From positions 6,355,501-6,419,500 of the forward strand of contig NZ_CP129137.1 in assembly GCF_030406905.1 (NCBI RefSeq): a stretch of 64,000 nt of DNA. Reading direction: 5' to 3'. A program made the translations under genes and the position numbers. Source of the stretch: Streptomyces sp. HUAS CB01. GTDB lineage: Bacteria; Actinomycetota; Actinomycetes; Streptomycetales; Streptomycetaceae. This document shows, piece after piece, positions 9,805 to 18,237 of the stretch. Position 1 is the first letter of the stretch; each line of letters begins with the position of its first letter. The notes beneath the pieces were generated by a model. That model was given only the letters and a program-made list of their open reading frames with translations. It did no database searches and was not told the DNA's origin.

Positions 9805-10313
9805 TCAGTCCCGGCCGAGCAGCTTCCTCATCAGTGCGATCTCACCGCTCTGGGCGCTGATGATGTCGCCCGCCATCCTCTTCGCGGGCGGGTGGACGCC
9901 ACCGGCCCGCTCGGCCTCGGCCATCGCCACCGCCCCCTCGTGGTGCTCGATCATCAGCTCCATGAAGGCGGTGTCGAACGCCTTGCCCGAGGAGGTCTCC
10001 AGCCGGGCCATCTGCCCGGCGCTCATCATCCCCTCCGCGCCGTGCGCGGAATGGTCCGTGCCGCCCACGCCGCGAGGTCCGCCATCTCCACCGCCTGCCG
10101 GTGGTGGGGGACCATGCCCTTCGCGAAGGCGACGTCGGCGGCGTTGTGCTTCCCGACGCCGGGGGAGGCCACCGCGGAGGGGGACGACGCCGCGTGACCG
10201 TTGTGGCGCTTCGGCGTCTCGCCGCTTCCTCCGCACGCGCCCAGGACGAGGGCGACGGCGCCGGTGGCGGCCACGGCGGTGGTACGGCGGACGAGTGAAC
10301 GCTTGCTGTGCAT
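9805..10313 (-). pseudogene. DUF305 lipoprotein gene with out-of-frame internal deletion
   Basis: The 5' part encodes a lipoprotein signal (VALVLGACGGSGE), a His-containing linker and the first DUF305 motif MVPHHRQAVEMADLAA. The frame then runs into a stop near 10026. The 3' part continues in another frame with TDHSAHGAEGMMSAGQMARL, the second motif IEHHEGAVAMA and an intact C-terminus (MRKLLGRD). Intact family members carry roughly 30-40 residues between these parts. The data therefore fit an out-of-frame deletion near 10045-10075. DUF305 proteins are periplasmic His-rich proteins often found with copper genes. A sequencing or assembly error is the main alternative. Confidence 0.75.
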
Positions 10314-11106
10314 GCTGGTGCAACTCCTTGTCGCGCGACCGGACTCGGGCGCGCGGGATCGCGGAAAGGGGCGTGCGAAGGCGCGGCGCCGCTCACCGGA
10401 CGGGCCGGCGCGGGGGAGAGGTGCCGCGCGGGCCGCCCTATACGCGGAGGAGTTGCAGCTCGGCGAGGCCGGGCGGGGCGCGCCCGCCCGGCCTCGTCCG
10501 GCCGGCCCCGTCCGGCGCCGCGACCCTGGGCGCGGCGCCGAGCCCGGGGGCGCACGACCGGCCGGTGACCTCTGTGCGAAGGTCACCGGCCGGTCGCTCG
10601 GGCGCGCAGTGCGGGACCGTAAACCGCACCGTGCGCCTGGCCCGGGGAGGTGGTCGCCGCCCGACGGTGCGGGGCCGGCGCGACAGGACGTTCGAGCCGC
10701 CGGGCGGGGTTCCCGGGCTAGCGGAGCCCGGCCGCCGGGTCTCCGGAGCCGGCCGGGGAGGGCCTTCCCGGACCGGTCCCGGCAGGGCTCCGCCAGGACC
10801 GCGGCGGGGCGATGGGCGATCCGGCCGGCCCTCCCTCAGGTCTGGAAGGGAGCCGGGTCCGCCCGTACCACCGCACTGGCTCGCACGCCGCCGCGGTCCT
10901 CCGGCGGGCGCCGGCCGTGCGGCCGGCGCCGTGTCCTCGCCGTCGGCCACCCCTCATCCGGGCCGGCGGTTCGGACGGCGTACGCACACGGGACCTCCCA
11001 GTCTGCGTGCGTACGCGGTCTCGGTGTCAGCACCCCCGCCCCGGCGACACCACCGGTGCGCTCTCCGCGGGGGCGGGGGAGCGGGACGTCCGTCGTCGCG
11101 CAGTCC
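10314..11106. other. 793-bp non-coding interval between DUF305 and catalase genes
   Basis: No reading frame here shows convincing codon use. It contains the large hairpin at 10555-10596 (annotated separately). It also holds an inverted repeat GCGTACGCAC / GTGCGTACGC (10978-10987 and 11007-11016) with a 19-nt spacer, and C-rich/G-rich complementary tracts at about 11030-11080 that may terminate the catalase transcript. Confidence 0.5.
10555..10596. terminator. 17-bp perfect hairpin
   Basis: Arms 10555-10571 and 10580-10596 are perfectly complementary over 17 bp with an 8-nt loop. It lies upstream of the DUF305 gene and 500 bp beyond the catalase stop. A terminator is likely, though it is far from any stop codon and could be another RNA structure. 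Confidence 0.5.
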
Positions 11107-12570
11107 TCAGTCCTCGCGCAGGACGCGGACCGCCTCCTCAACGCGCTTGCCGTAGTCGGGGTCGGCGGCGTGGAAGTGGGCGAGGTTCTTCTCGATGACG
11201 TCGTCGCGGGAGACCTGGGACAGGCCGCCGGCGATGTTCGCGACGAGACGCGACTTCTCCTCCTCCGACATCAGGCGGTAGAGCTCACCGGCCTGGTGGA
11301 AGTCGTCGTCCTTGGCGTGCAGGGGCGCGGCGTGCGTGCCGGTGTGGCCGTACAGGGCCAGCGGGGCCGACAGGGCGGCGTCGGTCTGCACGGGGCCCGC
11401 GTACGAGTTGGGCTCGTAGTTCTTGTCGTGGCGGGAGCCGTTGCGGGTGGCCATGAAGCCGTCGCGGCCGTAGTTGTCGGCGCCGCCGGGAACGGCCTTC
11501 GGCGCGTTCACCGGGAGCTGGGTGTGGTTGACGCCGAGGCGGTAGCGGTGGGCGTCCGCGTAGGCGAAGAGGCGCCCCTGGAGCATCTTGTCCGGCGAAG
11601 GGCCGATGCCCGGCACGAAGTTGTTCGGGGAGAACGCCGCCTGCTCGACCTCGGCGAAGACGTTGTCCGGGTTGCGGTCGAGGACCAGCCGGCCGACGCG
11701 CTGCAGCGGGTGGTCGGCGTGCGGCCACACCTTCGTGAGGTCGAACGGGTTGAAGCGGTAGTCCGCCGCCTCGGCCGCGGGCATGATCTGCACGTAGAGC
11801 GTCCATGACGGGTTCACGCCGCGCTCGATCGCCTGGAGCAGGTCCGTCTGGTGCGAGTTGGGGTCCCTGCCCGCGACCTCGGCGGCCTGCTCGCCGCTCA
11901 GGCAGCGGATGCCCTGGTTGGTCTTGAAGTGGTACTTGACGAAGAAGGCCTCGCCCTCGGCGTTCGTCCACTGGTAGGTGTGCGACCCGTAGCCGTTCAT
12001 GTGGCGGTACGAGGCGGGGATGCCGCGGTCGCCCATCAGCCAGGTGATCTGGTGCGTGGCCTCCGGCGCGTGCGCCCAGAAGTCCCACACGTTGTCCGGC
12101 TCCTGCTTGCCGGTGAACGGGTCGCGCTTCTGGGAGTGGATGAAGTCCGGGAACTTCACCGGGTCCTTGATGAAGAACACCGGGGTGTTGTTGCCGACGA
12201 GGTCGTAATTGCCTTCCTCCGTGTAGAACTTCACCGCGAAGCCGCGCGGGTCACGGACGGCGTCCGCGCCGCCGAGCGAGTCGGCGACGGTGGAGAAGCG
12301 CAGGAAGAGCTCCGTGCGCTTGCCGATCGTGTCCAGGAACGCGGCCCGGGTGAAGCCGGTGACGTCGTCCGTCACCTCGAAGTAGCCGTACGCGCCGGAG
12401 CCGCGCGCGTGGACGACTCGCTCCGGGATGCGCTCGCGGTTGAAGCGGGCGAGCTTCTCCAGCAGATGCTGGTCCTGGAGGAGGAGCGGGCCACCGACGC
12501 CGGCGGTGGCGGAGTTCTGGTTGTCGGCGACCGGAGCGCCGGACTCGGTCGTAAGCACGCGCTGCGTCAT
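11107..12570 (-). CDS. katA: Monofunctional heme catalase
   Basis: A 487-residue clade 3-size catalase that splits H2O2 into water and oxygen. Visible signatures are the distal His (His54 in VVHARG), the distal Asn in [10 protein letters not shown] (about 127-128), the [10 protein letters not shown] block and the proximal heme Tyr in [14 protein letters not shown]. There is no C-terminal flavodoxin-like domain, so it is a small-subunit enzyme. Its promoter carries a palindrome over the -35 that is shared with the urate operon (see 12616-12656). Its neighbours downstream of the shared theme are glyoxylate-pathway genes, which suggests it removes peroxide made by uricase. Confidence 0.95.
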   Translation of the reverse strand: MTQRVLTTESGAPVADNQNSATAGVGGPLLLQDQHLLEKLARFNRERIPERVVHARGSGAYGYFEVTDDVTGFTRAAFLDTIGKRTELFLRFSTVADSLGGADAVRDPRGFAVKFYTEEGNYDLVGNNTPVFFIKDPVKFPDFIHSQKRDPFTGKQEPDNVWDFWAHAPEATHQITWLMGDRGIPASYRHMNGYGSHTYQWTNAEGEAFFVKYHFKTNQGIRCLSGEQAAEVAGRDPNSHQTDLLQAIERGVNPSWTLYVQIMPAAEAADYRFNPFDLTKVWPHADHPLQRVGRLVLDRNPDNVFAEVEQAAFSPNNFVPGIGPSPDKMLQGRLFAYADAHRYRLGVNHTQLPVNAPKAVPGGADNYGRDGFMATRNGSRHDKNYEPNSYAGPVQTDAALSAPLALYGHTGTHAAPLHAKDDDFHQAGELYRLMSEEEKSRLVANIAGGLSQVSRDDVIEKNLAHFHAADPDYGKRVEEAVRVLRED

Positions 12571-12615
12571 GGGTGGGAGGGCGGCCTTCCGTGCGGGAGC
12601 TGCTGAAGTGTCAGG

Positions 12616-12656
12616 AGCGTAAGTACGCGCCCGAGAAAACGTCAACAGTTTGTTGA
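12616..12656 (-). promoter_or_regulatory. katA promoter with TCAACA-N3-TGTTGA operator
   Basis: Read leftward, a -35 TTGACG (12640-12645) and a -10 TACGCT (12616-12621) are spaced 18 bp. The perfect palindrome TCAACA-N3-TGTTGA (12642-12656) overlaps the -35. The element reads TTCAACAAACTGTTGACG on the coding strand, differing by one base from the element before uraD at 30081-30098. Binding there should block RNA polymerase, so a repressor is expected. Confidence 0.75.
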
Positions 12657-12671
12657 AGTGAAGGAGGTGAA

Positions 12672-12731
12672 TCCGGGCCGTGGCTGCGCTTGGGCGCGAC
12701 AGGACAGGTGTCAGCGCAGCCACGGCCCGGA
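12672..12731. terminator. 19-bp hairpin with 22-nt loop
   Basis: Arms 12672-12690 and 12713-12731 are perfectly complementary over 19 bp. The 22-nt loop is unusually long for a simple terminator. It lies 240 bp past the leftward glxR stop and just upstream of the katA promoter, so it could stop read-through into katA. Confidence 0.55.
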
Positions 12732-12811
12732 CGTGTGCGGGGCCGATGACGGCCCGGGACCGGGGAACCGCAGGGTGGGGCGGGGTGGGCGGACGGCCGC
12801 TTCGGCTGCTT

Positions 12812-12849
12812 CGGTGCCGATCGGGTTCGATCGGGTCCGATCGGCACCG
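12812..12849 (-). terminator. 13-bp hairpin downstream of glxR
   Basis: Arms 12812-12824 and 12837-12849 pair perfectly over 13 bp around a 12-nt loop, about 120 bp past the glxR stop. It probably terminates the hyi-glxR transcript together with the hairpin further on. Confidence 0.5.
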
Positions 12850-12970
12850 GGCGGGCGGATCCCCGGTCGGGTGGCGCCGGAGCGCGGGGGCGGGTGGGCC
12901 TCCGCCGACTGCCCCTCGCCGGACGGGCGGTTCTGGGAGGGCTTCTCCGGTCGGGCGGCCGGCGGGCGGG

Positions 12971-13897
12971 TCAGGCGACCGGCGAGCCCGACAGGCGCTC
13001 GACCGCGCGGAGCAGCGCCGAGTGGTCCAGGCCTCCGTCGCCCTGGGCGCGCAGGGACGCGACCAGCTGGGCGACGACGGCTCCGACCGGCAGCGCGGCA
13101 CCGACGTTCCGGGCGGCGTCGGTGACGATGCCCATGTCCTTGTGGTGCAGGTCGATCCGGAAGCCCGGCGCGAACTGGCGGTCGAGGAAGTTGTCCTTCT
13201 TGCGGGTCAGCACGGTGGAGCCGGCCAGCCCGCCGTTGAGGACGTCCAGTGCCGCCCGCAGGTCCACGCCGGACTTCTCGAGGAAGACGACGGCCTCGGC
13301 GCAGGCCTGGATGTTGACGGCGACGATCAGCTGGTTGGCGGCCTTCACCGTCTGGCCGGAGCCGTGCGGTCCGCACAGCACGATGGTCTTGCCCAGGGCC
13401 TCGAGGATCGGGCGGGCCTCGTCGAAGACGTCCTGCTCGCCGCCGACCATGATCGACAGTACGGCCTCCACGGCGCCGGCCTCGCCCCCGGAGACGGGGG
13501 CGTCCAGCACGCGGATTCCCTTGTCGGCGGCGTTCTTCGCCAGGTCGACGGAGGTCTGCGGGGTGATCGAGGACATGTCGATCAGCAGGGCGCCCCGCTT
13601 CGCGTTCTCCAGGATGCCGTCCGCGCCGTACGCGATGGCCTCCACCTGGGGCGAGGCCGGGACCATGGTGATCACGACGTCGGCGTCCCCGACGGCCTCG
13701 GCGATCGAGGCGGCGGCGGTGCCGCCGGCGGCCGCGAGACGGTCCAGCTTCTCCTGCTCCAGGGTGTAGCCGGTCACCCGGTAGCCCGCCTTGATCAGGT
13801 TCTCGGACATGGGCGAACCCATGATGCCGAGGCCGATCCACGCGATGGTGGGCAGGTCGGATCGGGAGGAGCCGGCGGAGTCTGCGAGGGTGCTCAT
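12971..13897 (-). CDS. glxR: 2-hydroxy-3-oxopropionate (tartronate semialdehyde) reductase
   Basis: A 308-residue beta-hydroxyacid dehydrogenase that reduces tartronate semialdehyde to glycerate in glyoxylate assimilation. The NAD(P)-binding motif is GLGIMG (22-27), the substrate signature is [11 protein letters not shown] (132-142) and the catalytic Lys is K185 in [16 protein letters not shown]-type ribosome binding bases precede the ATG. It lies 60 bp downstream of hyi in the same direction. The glyoxylate carboligase that usually completes the set is not in the window. Confidence 0.88.
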   Translation of the reverse strand: MSTLADSAGSSRSDLPTIAWIGLGIMGSPMSENLIKAGYRVTGYTLEQEKLDRLAAAGGTAAASIAEAVGDADVVITMVPASPQVEAIAYGADGILENAKRGALLIDMSSITPQTSVDLAKNAADKGIRVLDAPVSGGEAGAVEAVLSIMVGGEQDVFDEARPILEALGKTIVLCGPHGSGQTVKAANQLIVAVNIQACAEAVVFLEKSGVDLRAALDVLNGGLAGSTVLTRKKDNFLDRQFAPGFRIDLHHKDMGIVTDAARNVGAALPVGAVVAQLVASLRAQGDGGLDHSALLRAVERLSGSPVA

Positions 13898-13956
13898 CGG
13901 GGTGCCTCTCTTGAAGCGGTGGTACGAAAGGGAGTCGGCGGGCCGCGGGCCGGATG

Positions 13957-14796
13957 TCAGTGCGCGGGCCGGGCCTTCTCGGGGAGCCAGTCGAAGGCGC
14001 GCGCGCTCGGACGGTCGCCGGCCTTGTACTCCAGGCCGACCCAGCCGTCGTAACCGGCCTTCCTCAGCCGGTCGAGCAGCTCCTCGAGGGGCAGCGAGCC
14101 GGTGCCCGGCGCGCCGCGGCCCGGGTTGTCCGCGATCTGCACATGGCCGGTCTTCGCCGCGTACGCGTCGATGGCGGCGGCGACGTCCTCGCCGTTCATC
14201 GACAGGTGGTAGATGTCGAGCAGGAACTTGGCGTTGCCGAGGCCGGTGGCGGCGTTGACCTGGTCCACGACCTCGATCGCGGAGGCCGCACTCACCAGCG
14301 GGTAGAGCGGCGACTCCGGCTTGTTCAGGGTCTCGACCAGCAGGATCGCGCCCACCTGCTCGGCCGCGTGGGCCGCCGTCACCAGGTTCTCCAGGGCGAG
14401 TTCGTCCTGGACCGCCGGGTCCACGCCCTCGACGCGGTTGCCGTACAGGGCGTTGAGCGCCTTGCAGCCCACCGACGCGGCGAAGTCCGCGGCCACGTCG
14501 ATGTTGGCGCGGAAGCGGTCCGACTCCTCACCGGGTACGGAGAGGGCGCCGCGGTCCGGGCCCGGCAGCCGCCCGGCGTAGAAGTTCAGGCCCACCAGCC
14601 GGGTGCCGGAGTTCCTCAGCGCCTTCCTGAGGTCGTCCAGTTCGCTCTGGTCGGGCGTGGGGGTGTCGATCCAGGGCCACCACAGCTCGACCGCCGTGAA
14701 GCCGGCCGCCGCGGCGGCCGCGGGGCGCTCCAGCAGCGGGAGTTCCGTGAAGAGGATCGACAGGTTCACATCGAAGCGCTGGTCCGTGTATCCCAT
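13957..14796 (-). CDS. hyi: Hydroxypyruvate isomerase (TIM-barrel)
   Basis: A 279-residue xylose-isomerase-like TIM barrel. It opens FDVNLSILFTELPLLERP and has AGFTAVELWWPW, the metal-ligand Glu in LLVETLNKPES, DIYHLSMNGED and the C-terminal GWVGLEYKAG. These match Hyi, which converts hydroxypyruvate and tartronate semialdehyde. It is first in a two-gene operon with glxR, behind a promoter with a GAAAC/GTTTC palindrome. Confidence 0.88.
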   Translation of the reverse strand: MGYTDQRFDVNLSILFTELPLLERPAAAAAAGFTAVELWWPWIDTPTPDQSELDDLRKALRNSGTRLVGLNFYAGRLPGPDRGALSVPGEESDRFRANIDVAADFAASVGCKALNALYGNRVEGVDPAVQDELALENLVTAAHAAEQVGAILLVETLNKPESPLYPLVSAASAIEVVDQVNAATGLGNAKFLLDIYHLSMNGEDVAAAIDAYAAKTGHVQIADNPGRGAPGTGSLPLEELLDRLRKAGYDGWVGLEYKAGDRPSARAFDWLPEKARPAH

Positions 14797-14811
14797 GAGG
14801 GGGTGCGCTCC

Positions 14812-14876
14812 TTCCGTATTGCGGAAACTCGTTTCTGCTTAATGGAAGATTGCCTGCAGTGGGGGAGAGCTGTCAA
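14812..14876 (-). promoter_or_regulatory. hyi-glxR promoter with inverted-repeat operators
   Basis: Read leftward, TTGACA (14871-14876) and CAATCT (14847-14852) form a -35/-10 pair with 18-bp spacing. Just downstream are two overlapping inverted repeats: GCnGAAACnnGTTTCnGC (14821-14838) and TTCCG-N5-CGGAA (14812-14826). Their form and position suit an IclR-family repressor such as the allantoin/glyoxylate regulator AllR. The identity of the regulator is inference. Confidence 0.6.
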
Positions 14877-15063
14877 GACCGGGCCGCGATCTGCCCGCGA
14901 TGCGGACCGCTTCCGGGCAGCGGCGGCCCGTTGGCGCCCGGCAGGCGAGGACGTCCCCGGCACGACGCGGCGGCCGGCTGCGTGCCAGAGCGCCCCCGGG
15001 CGGAGCGGGAGGGGCCGGGCAGCGCGTACGCGCCCCGTCCGGGCGGGAAGCGGGCACGGGAAA

Positions 15064-15121
15064 GCGCCCCCTGGGGGACGGTGACGGCCCTGCACGGCCG
15101 TCGCCGTCCCCCAGGGGGCGC
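15064..15121 (-). terminator. 26-bp hairpin terminator of the Mce operon
   Basis: Arms 15064-15089 and 15096-15121 pair over 26 bp with a single G-T wobble and a 6-nt loop. It lies 20 bp after the stop of the last Mce-operon gene and is the strongest hairpin I see in the window. Confidence 0.85.
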
Positions 15122-15140
15122 AGCGCTTCCTTCCCGGCGG

Positions 15141-16016
15141 TTACAGCGCGTCGACCGCGCTGACCTTCCACCCGCCGGGGGTCCGGGTGAGCTCCATCCG
15201 GACCCGGTTCAGATCCACCCGGGGCCCGTCGACACGGGTACTCCTCGTCACCTGGTTGACGAAGAGCAGGACCACGGCCCGGTCCGGTGAGGCCGACACC
15301 ACCGAGGCCGCGGGGCTGCCGCCGCCGGGCGGCGTCACCACCGAGGCCTTGACCACCCCCTGGTACTTCTTCGCCGTGGGTGCCACGACCTTCGTGGTCG
15401 TCCGGCGGTACTCCTCCAGGAACGGCCCGGTGAGATGGCCGCGGGCCGCGGCGAAGTCCCGGTCCAGATGCCGGTGGTCGTACGAGAGCACGGCCGGTGC
15501 CGCCTTCCGCGCCGCCGCCAGTGCCCCGGCCCGCCCCTCCTCCGCCTGCCGGCCGTCCGCGTACGCCGTGCCGAGCACGGCCGCGGCGATCAGCCCGGCG
15601 ACGGTGAGCACGGCGAGTACCGCGCAGATCAGCAGCCGGCGCCGCGGGGACCGCCGGCCGCCCGGGACGCCGTCGTCCTCCGCCGGGGCGCCGGCCGCAC
15701 GCGCGGCGTCCGGCTGCTCCCGGTCCCGCTCCACGCGGTCCGGCCCCCCACGGTCCGGCTCCTCCCAGTCGGGTGCCTCCCAGTCGGGCTCACTGCCCTC
15801 GGGCGGAGGGTCCTCGGCGCGCAGCGTCCGCCCGGACACCACACCGCCGGGACCGGCGGCGGGCTGTCCGGAGCCGTCGGTGCCGGGCGCTGCGCGCCGG
15901 CCGCCCCCGGTCTGCTGGGCCTGTTCGGCACGCTTGGCCGCCGCCCGGGCTGCGGCGGTCATGGAGCGCCGGGCGGGGGAGCCGGTGCCGCGGCCGCGGG
16001 TCGTCGTGTTCGCCAC
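15141..16016 (-). CDS. Mce-associated membrane protein (second copy)
   Basis: A 291-residue protein, GTG start with GAGGAG upstream. Residues 1-120 are disordered and rich in Ala, Gly, Glu and Pro with repeats of (A/E)PDWE. One membrane helix follows (LLICAVLAVLTVAGLIAAAVLG). An extracytoplasmic domain then has YDHRHLDRDFAAARGHLTGPF and VNQVTRSTRVDGPRVDLNRV, as in Mce-associated (Mas) proteins that accompany and stabilise Mce complexes. It is the last gene of the operon and paralogous to the preceding gene. Confidence 0.8.
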   Translation of the reverse strand: MANTTTRGRGTGSPARRSMTAAARAAAKRAEQAQQTGGGRRAAPGTDGSGQPAAGPGGVVSGRTLRAEDPPPEGSEPDWEAPDWEEPDRGGPDRVERDREQPDAARAAGAPAEDDGVPGGRRSPRRRLLICAVLAVLTVAGLIAAAVLGTAYADGRQAEEGRAGALAAARKAAPAVLSYDHRHLDRDFAAARGHLTGPFLEEYRRTTTKVVAPTAKKYQGVVKASVVTPPGGGSPAASVVSASPDRAVVLLFVNQVTRSTRVDGPRVDLNRVRMELTRTPGGWKVSAVDAL

Positions 16017-16063
16017 GGGGATTCTCCTCACTGGTGGTCGTACTGGCGTGACGGGGGCGGGGG

Positions 16064-16990
16064 TCAGCCGACGAACTCCACGTTCGACGTCAGCCAGCGG
16101 CCGCCCTCGAGCACGAGATCGAGCTGGAGCCGGTAGGTACGGGACTGGCCCTCCGGTGCGGCCGAGTTGGTCACCTTGCTGTCGGCGACGACCAGCACCC
16201 GGGCGGTGCGCTCGTCGGAACGGGCGATGCCCGCCTCCAGGACCTGCCCTTCGGAGACCGACTTGTTCGCGGCGACGAGCTTGGTCAACTCCGCCGTCTG
16301 CGCAGCGAACTGCTCCTTGAACTCGCCCGCCGCGCCCTTGAGGACGTTCGCGCTGTCCCGTTCGTAGTGCCGGTAGTCGAGCGAGGTGAAGTTCAGCGCC
16401 GACCGGCGGGCGGCGGCCAAAATGTCCTGTCGGCGCTGCTCGTCGGCGTGCTGCTCGTGCACCCGGAAACCGAGCCACAGGGACAGGGCCGTCGTCACGA
16501 CGGTCGCCGACGCGAGCAGGGCGGCCACCGCCCTGCCGTGGCGGGCGGCGGTGACCGCCCGCGCCCCGAGCCGGCGGATCGCCCGCACTGCTCCCGGCAC
16601 GGACCCCCTGCGCACACCGCTCGCCGCGCGGGTGGGGGCCGCGGCGCCGGGCGCCGGGCCCGTCTCCCTGACGTCGGCTGATGGGCCGGCCTCCCGGCCC
16701 CCGGCCGCCGGGTCCGTCTCCCGGGCGTCGCCCGCGGGGTCGGTCTCCCGGCCCTCGGTCACCGGGCCGGTCTCCCTGACCTCGCCCGCCGGGCCCGTCG
16801 CTCGGCCACGGACCGCAGGGGCCGTCCTCTCGCGCCCGCCTGCCGGGTCCTTCGCTCCGCCACGGACCGCGGGCCCCGTCGTCCCGCCCCCGCCCACCGG
16901 ATCCGCGCCCCCGATCACCGTGACCGCCGAGGCGTCCTCCGGGCCGGGCGCCGTCACGTCCGTCATGCCATCGGTCCCACGAGCAGCCAT
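16064..16990 (-). CDS. Mce-associated membrane protein (first copy)
   Basis: A 308-residue protein. The first 140 residues are a low-complexity segment of repeated ETGPxxx/ETDPAG-type units. A membrane helix (VAALLASATVVTTALSLWLGF) and a Mas-type domain follow (LDYRHYERDSANVLKGAAGEF, YRLQLDLVLEGGRWLTSNVEFVG). The ATG at 16990 has a perfect AGGAG 8 nt upstream inside the last Mce gene. The ATG at 16966 overlaps that gene's stop as ATGA, like the other junctions of this operon, and is a real alternative start. Confidence 0.8.
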   Translation of the reverse strand: MAARGTDGMTDVTAPGPEDASAVTVIGGADPVGGGGTTGPAVRGGAKDPAGGRERTAPAVRGRATGPAGEVRETGPVTEGRETDPAGDARETDPAAGGREAGPSADVRETGPAPGAAAPTRAASGVRRGSVPGAVRAIRRLGARAVTAARHGRAVAALLASATVVTTALSLWLGFRVHEQHADEQRRQDILAAARRSALNFTSLDYRHYERDSANVLKGAAGEFKEQFAAQTAELTKLVAANKSVSEGQVLEAGIARSDERTARVLVVADSKVTNSAAPEGQSRTYRLQLDLVLEGGRWLTSNVEFVG

Positions 16991-18237
16991 TGCCACGACT
17001 CCTTTCCGAACACGCTCTGTTCGCCGCCCGTCGAGCCGATCTCGACGGGCGTTCCGTCCGGTCCGGCGGCCGCGCCGGTCTCCGGGTCGTACGGGGTGAC
17101 GTACGCGGCCGGGTCCGCGCCGCGGGAGCGCCCCGAGGCCCCGGGAACGTTCTGCGCACCGCGTACCGAGCTGGGGCCACCGCGCGGGGCCGAGCAGCGC
17201 GCGCCCGTGTTCGCCGGCCGATCGGCGGTGTCCGAGGGGTCGCGCCGCTGGGTGCCGTAGCCCTGCCGGCACGCCGGCGGGTCGTCCGCGTTCGCCACCA
17301 TGCCGAAGTGGGTGGTGCCGTCGCCCGGGATCACCGTGTAGCTGCCCGACACCACCACGGGGAAGGTGACCAGCGCCTGCTCCACACCGGGCAGCCGGGC
17401 CACCGTGATCTGGCCGCCGCTGATCAGATTGCCCAGCAGGACCGGCAGATGGGGCCGGGTCTCCGTCAGCAGCGCGTCGACCTCCTGCGCGGCGGGCGCG
17501 CCGGCGCCGACGAGCCGGCGGATGTCGCCGTCGGAGGACTTCAGCTCAGCGGTGAGCGCCGCCAGATCCCGCGAGAAGGACCGGATCGCCGAGCCCTGCT
17601 CCACCTGGGTGCCGAGCACCTTCCGGGAGTCCTCGATGAGGGCGACCGTCTGCGGCAGCGACTCGGACGCCGACTCGACCAGGTTGTTTCCGGAGTCGAC
17701 CAGCCTGCCCAGCTCCGGACCGGTGCCCGCGAACGCCTTGCCGAGCTCGTCGACCGTGATCCGAAGGTCCTTCCTGCCGACCGAGTTCACCAGCCGGTCC
17801 AGGCTCAGGACGACGTCCGTGGTGGGCAGCGGCACGCGGGTGTCGCCGCGGGCGATGACGCTCCCGTCGCGCAGGTACGGGCCGCCCGTTCCGCGCGGCT
17901 GCAGATCGACGTACTGCTCGCCTACCGCCGAACGGTTCGCCACCACCGCCACCGTGTCCGCCGGGATCCGGGCGCCGTCCTCGACGTCCAGGTCCACCGA
18001 CACCCCGTCCCGCCCGGTGAGCCGCAGTTCCCCGACCCGGCCGACGGGCACTCCCCGGTAGGTGACCTCCGCACCCTCGAACACCCCTCCGGAGTCGGCG
18101 AGGTCGGCCCGCACGGTGTAGCCGCGGTCGAGGACGGCGTCCACCAGTCCCGTGTAGCGGGCCCCGACGTACGACACCCCGACCGCGGTGAGCGCGGCGA
18201 ACGCCGCGAGCTGGATCCTGACCGTACGTGTGATCAC
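16963..18237 (-). CDS. mceF: Mce family protein, sixth in operon (MceF-like)
   Basis: A 424-residue Mce protein with an N-terminal helix (IQLAAFAALTAVGVSYVGARY) and a Mce domain (GYTVRADLADSGGVFEGAEVTYRGVPVGRV). A helical region with ARLPGVEQALVTFPVVVSGSY and a long polar C-terminal tail follow. Mce hexamers form a channel carrying lipids across the cell envelope. The GTG start overlaps the stop of the preceding gene as GTGA. The C-terminal 100 residues are variable and probably disordered. Confidence 0.88.
   Translation of the reverse strand: MITRTVRIQLAAFAALTAVGVSYVGARYTGLVDAVLDRGYTVRADLADSGGVFEGAEVTYRGVPVGRVGELRLTGRDGVSVDLDVEDGARIPADTVAVVANRSAVGEQYVDLQPRGTGGPYLRDGSVIARGDTRVPLPTTDVVLSLDRLVNSVGRKDLRITVDELGKAFAGTGPELGRLVDSGNNLVESASESLPQTVALIEDSRKVLGTQVEQGSAIRSFSRDLAALTAELKSSDGDIRRLVGAGAPAAQEVDALLTETRPHLPVLLGNLISGGQITVARLPGVEQALVTFPVVVSGSYTVIPGDGTTHFGMVANADDPPACRQGYGTQRRDPSDTADRPANTGARCSAPRGGPSSVRGAQNVPGASGRSRGADPAAYVTPYDPETGAAAGPDGTPVEIGSTGGEQSVFGKESWQWLLVGPMA

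Larger units (their letters stand above)
12571..12970. other. 400-bp intergenic region between katA and glxR
   Basis: It holds the katA promoter and operator and two large hairpins (12672-12731 and 12812-12849), both annotated separately. No gene is visible. Confidence 0.6.
14797..15140. other. Intergenic region between hyi and the Mce operon end
   Basis: The first 80 bases hold the hyi promoter and operator. The part near 15064-15121 is the giant terminator of the Mce operon. The middle (about 14880-15060) shows nothing I can name. Confidence 0.6.

Noticed and set aside
10026..10090. Programmed frameshift to explain the split DUF305 gene
   Set aside because: No slippery heptamer or downstream structure was seen, and about 30-40 family residues are missing. 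A deletion or sequence error is the simpler reading.
10438..10950. Minus-strand open frame of about 170 codons between DUF305 and catalase
   Set aside because: Pro/Arg/Gly-rich composition, no ribosome binding site, no domain, and it crosses the 17-bp hairpin.
10960..11035. tRNA-like stretch (TTCGGAC, CGGGACCTCCCAGTC) in the non-coding region before catalase
   Set aside because: No acceptor stem, no properly spaced D and T arms and no CCA-side pairing on either strand. The only real structure is a 10-bp inverted repeat.
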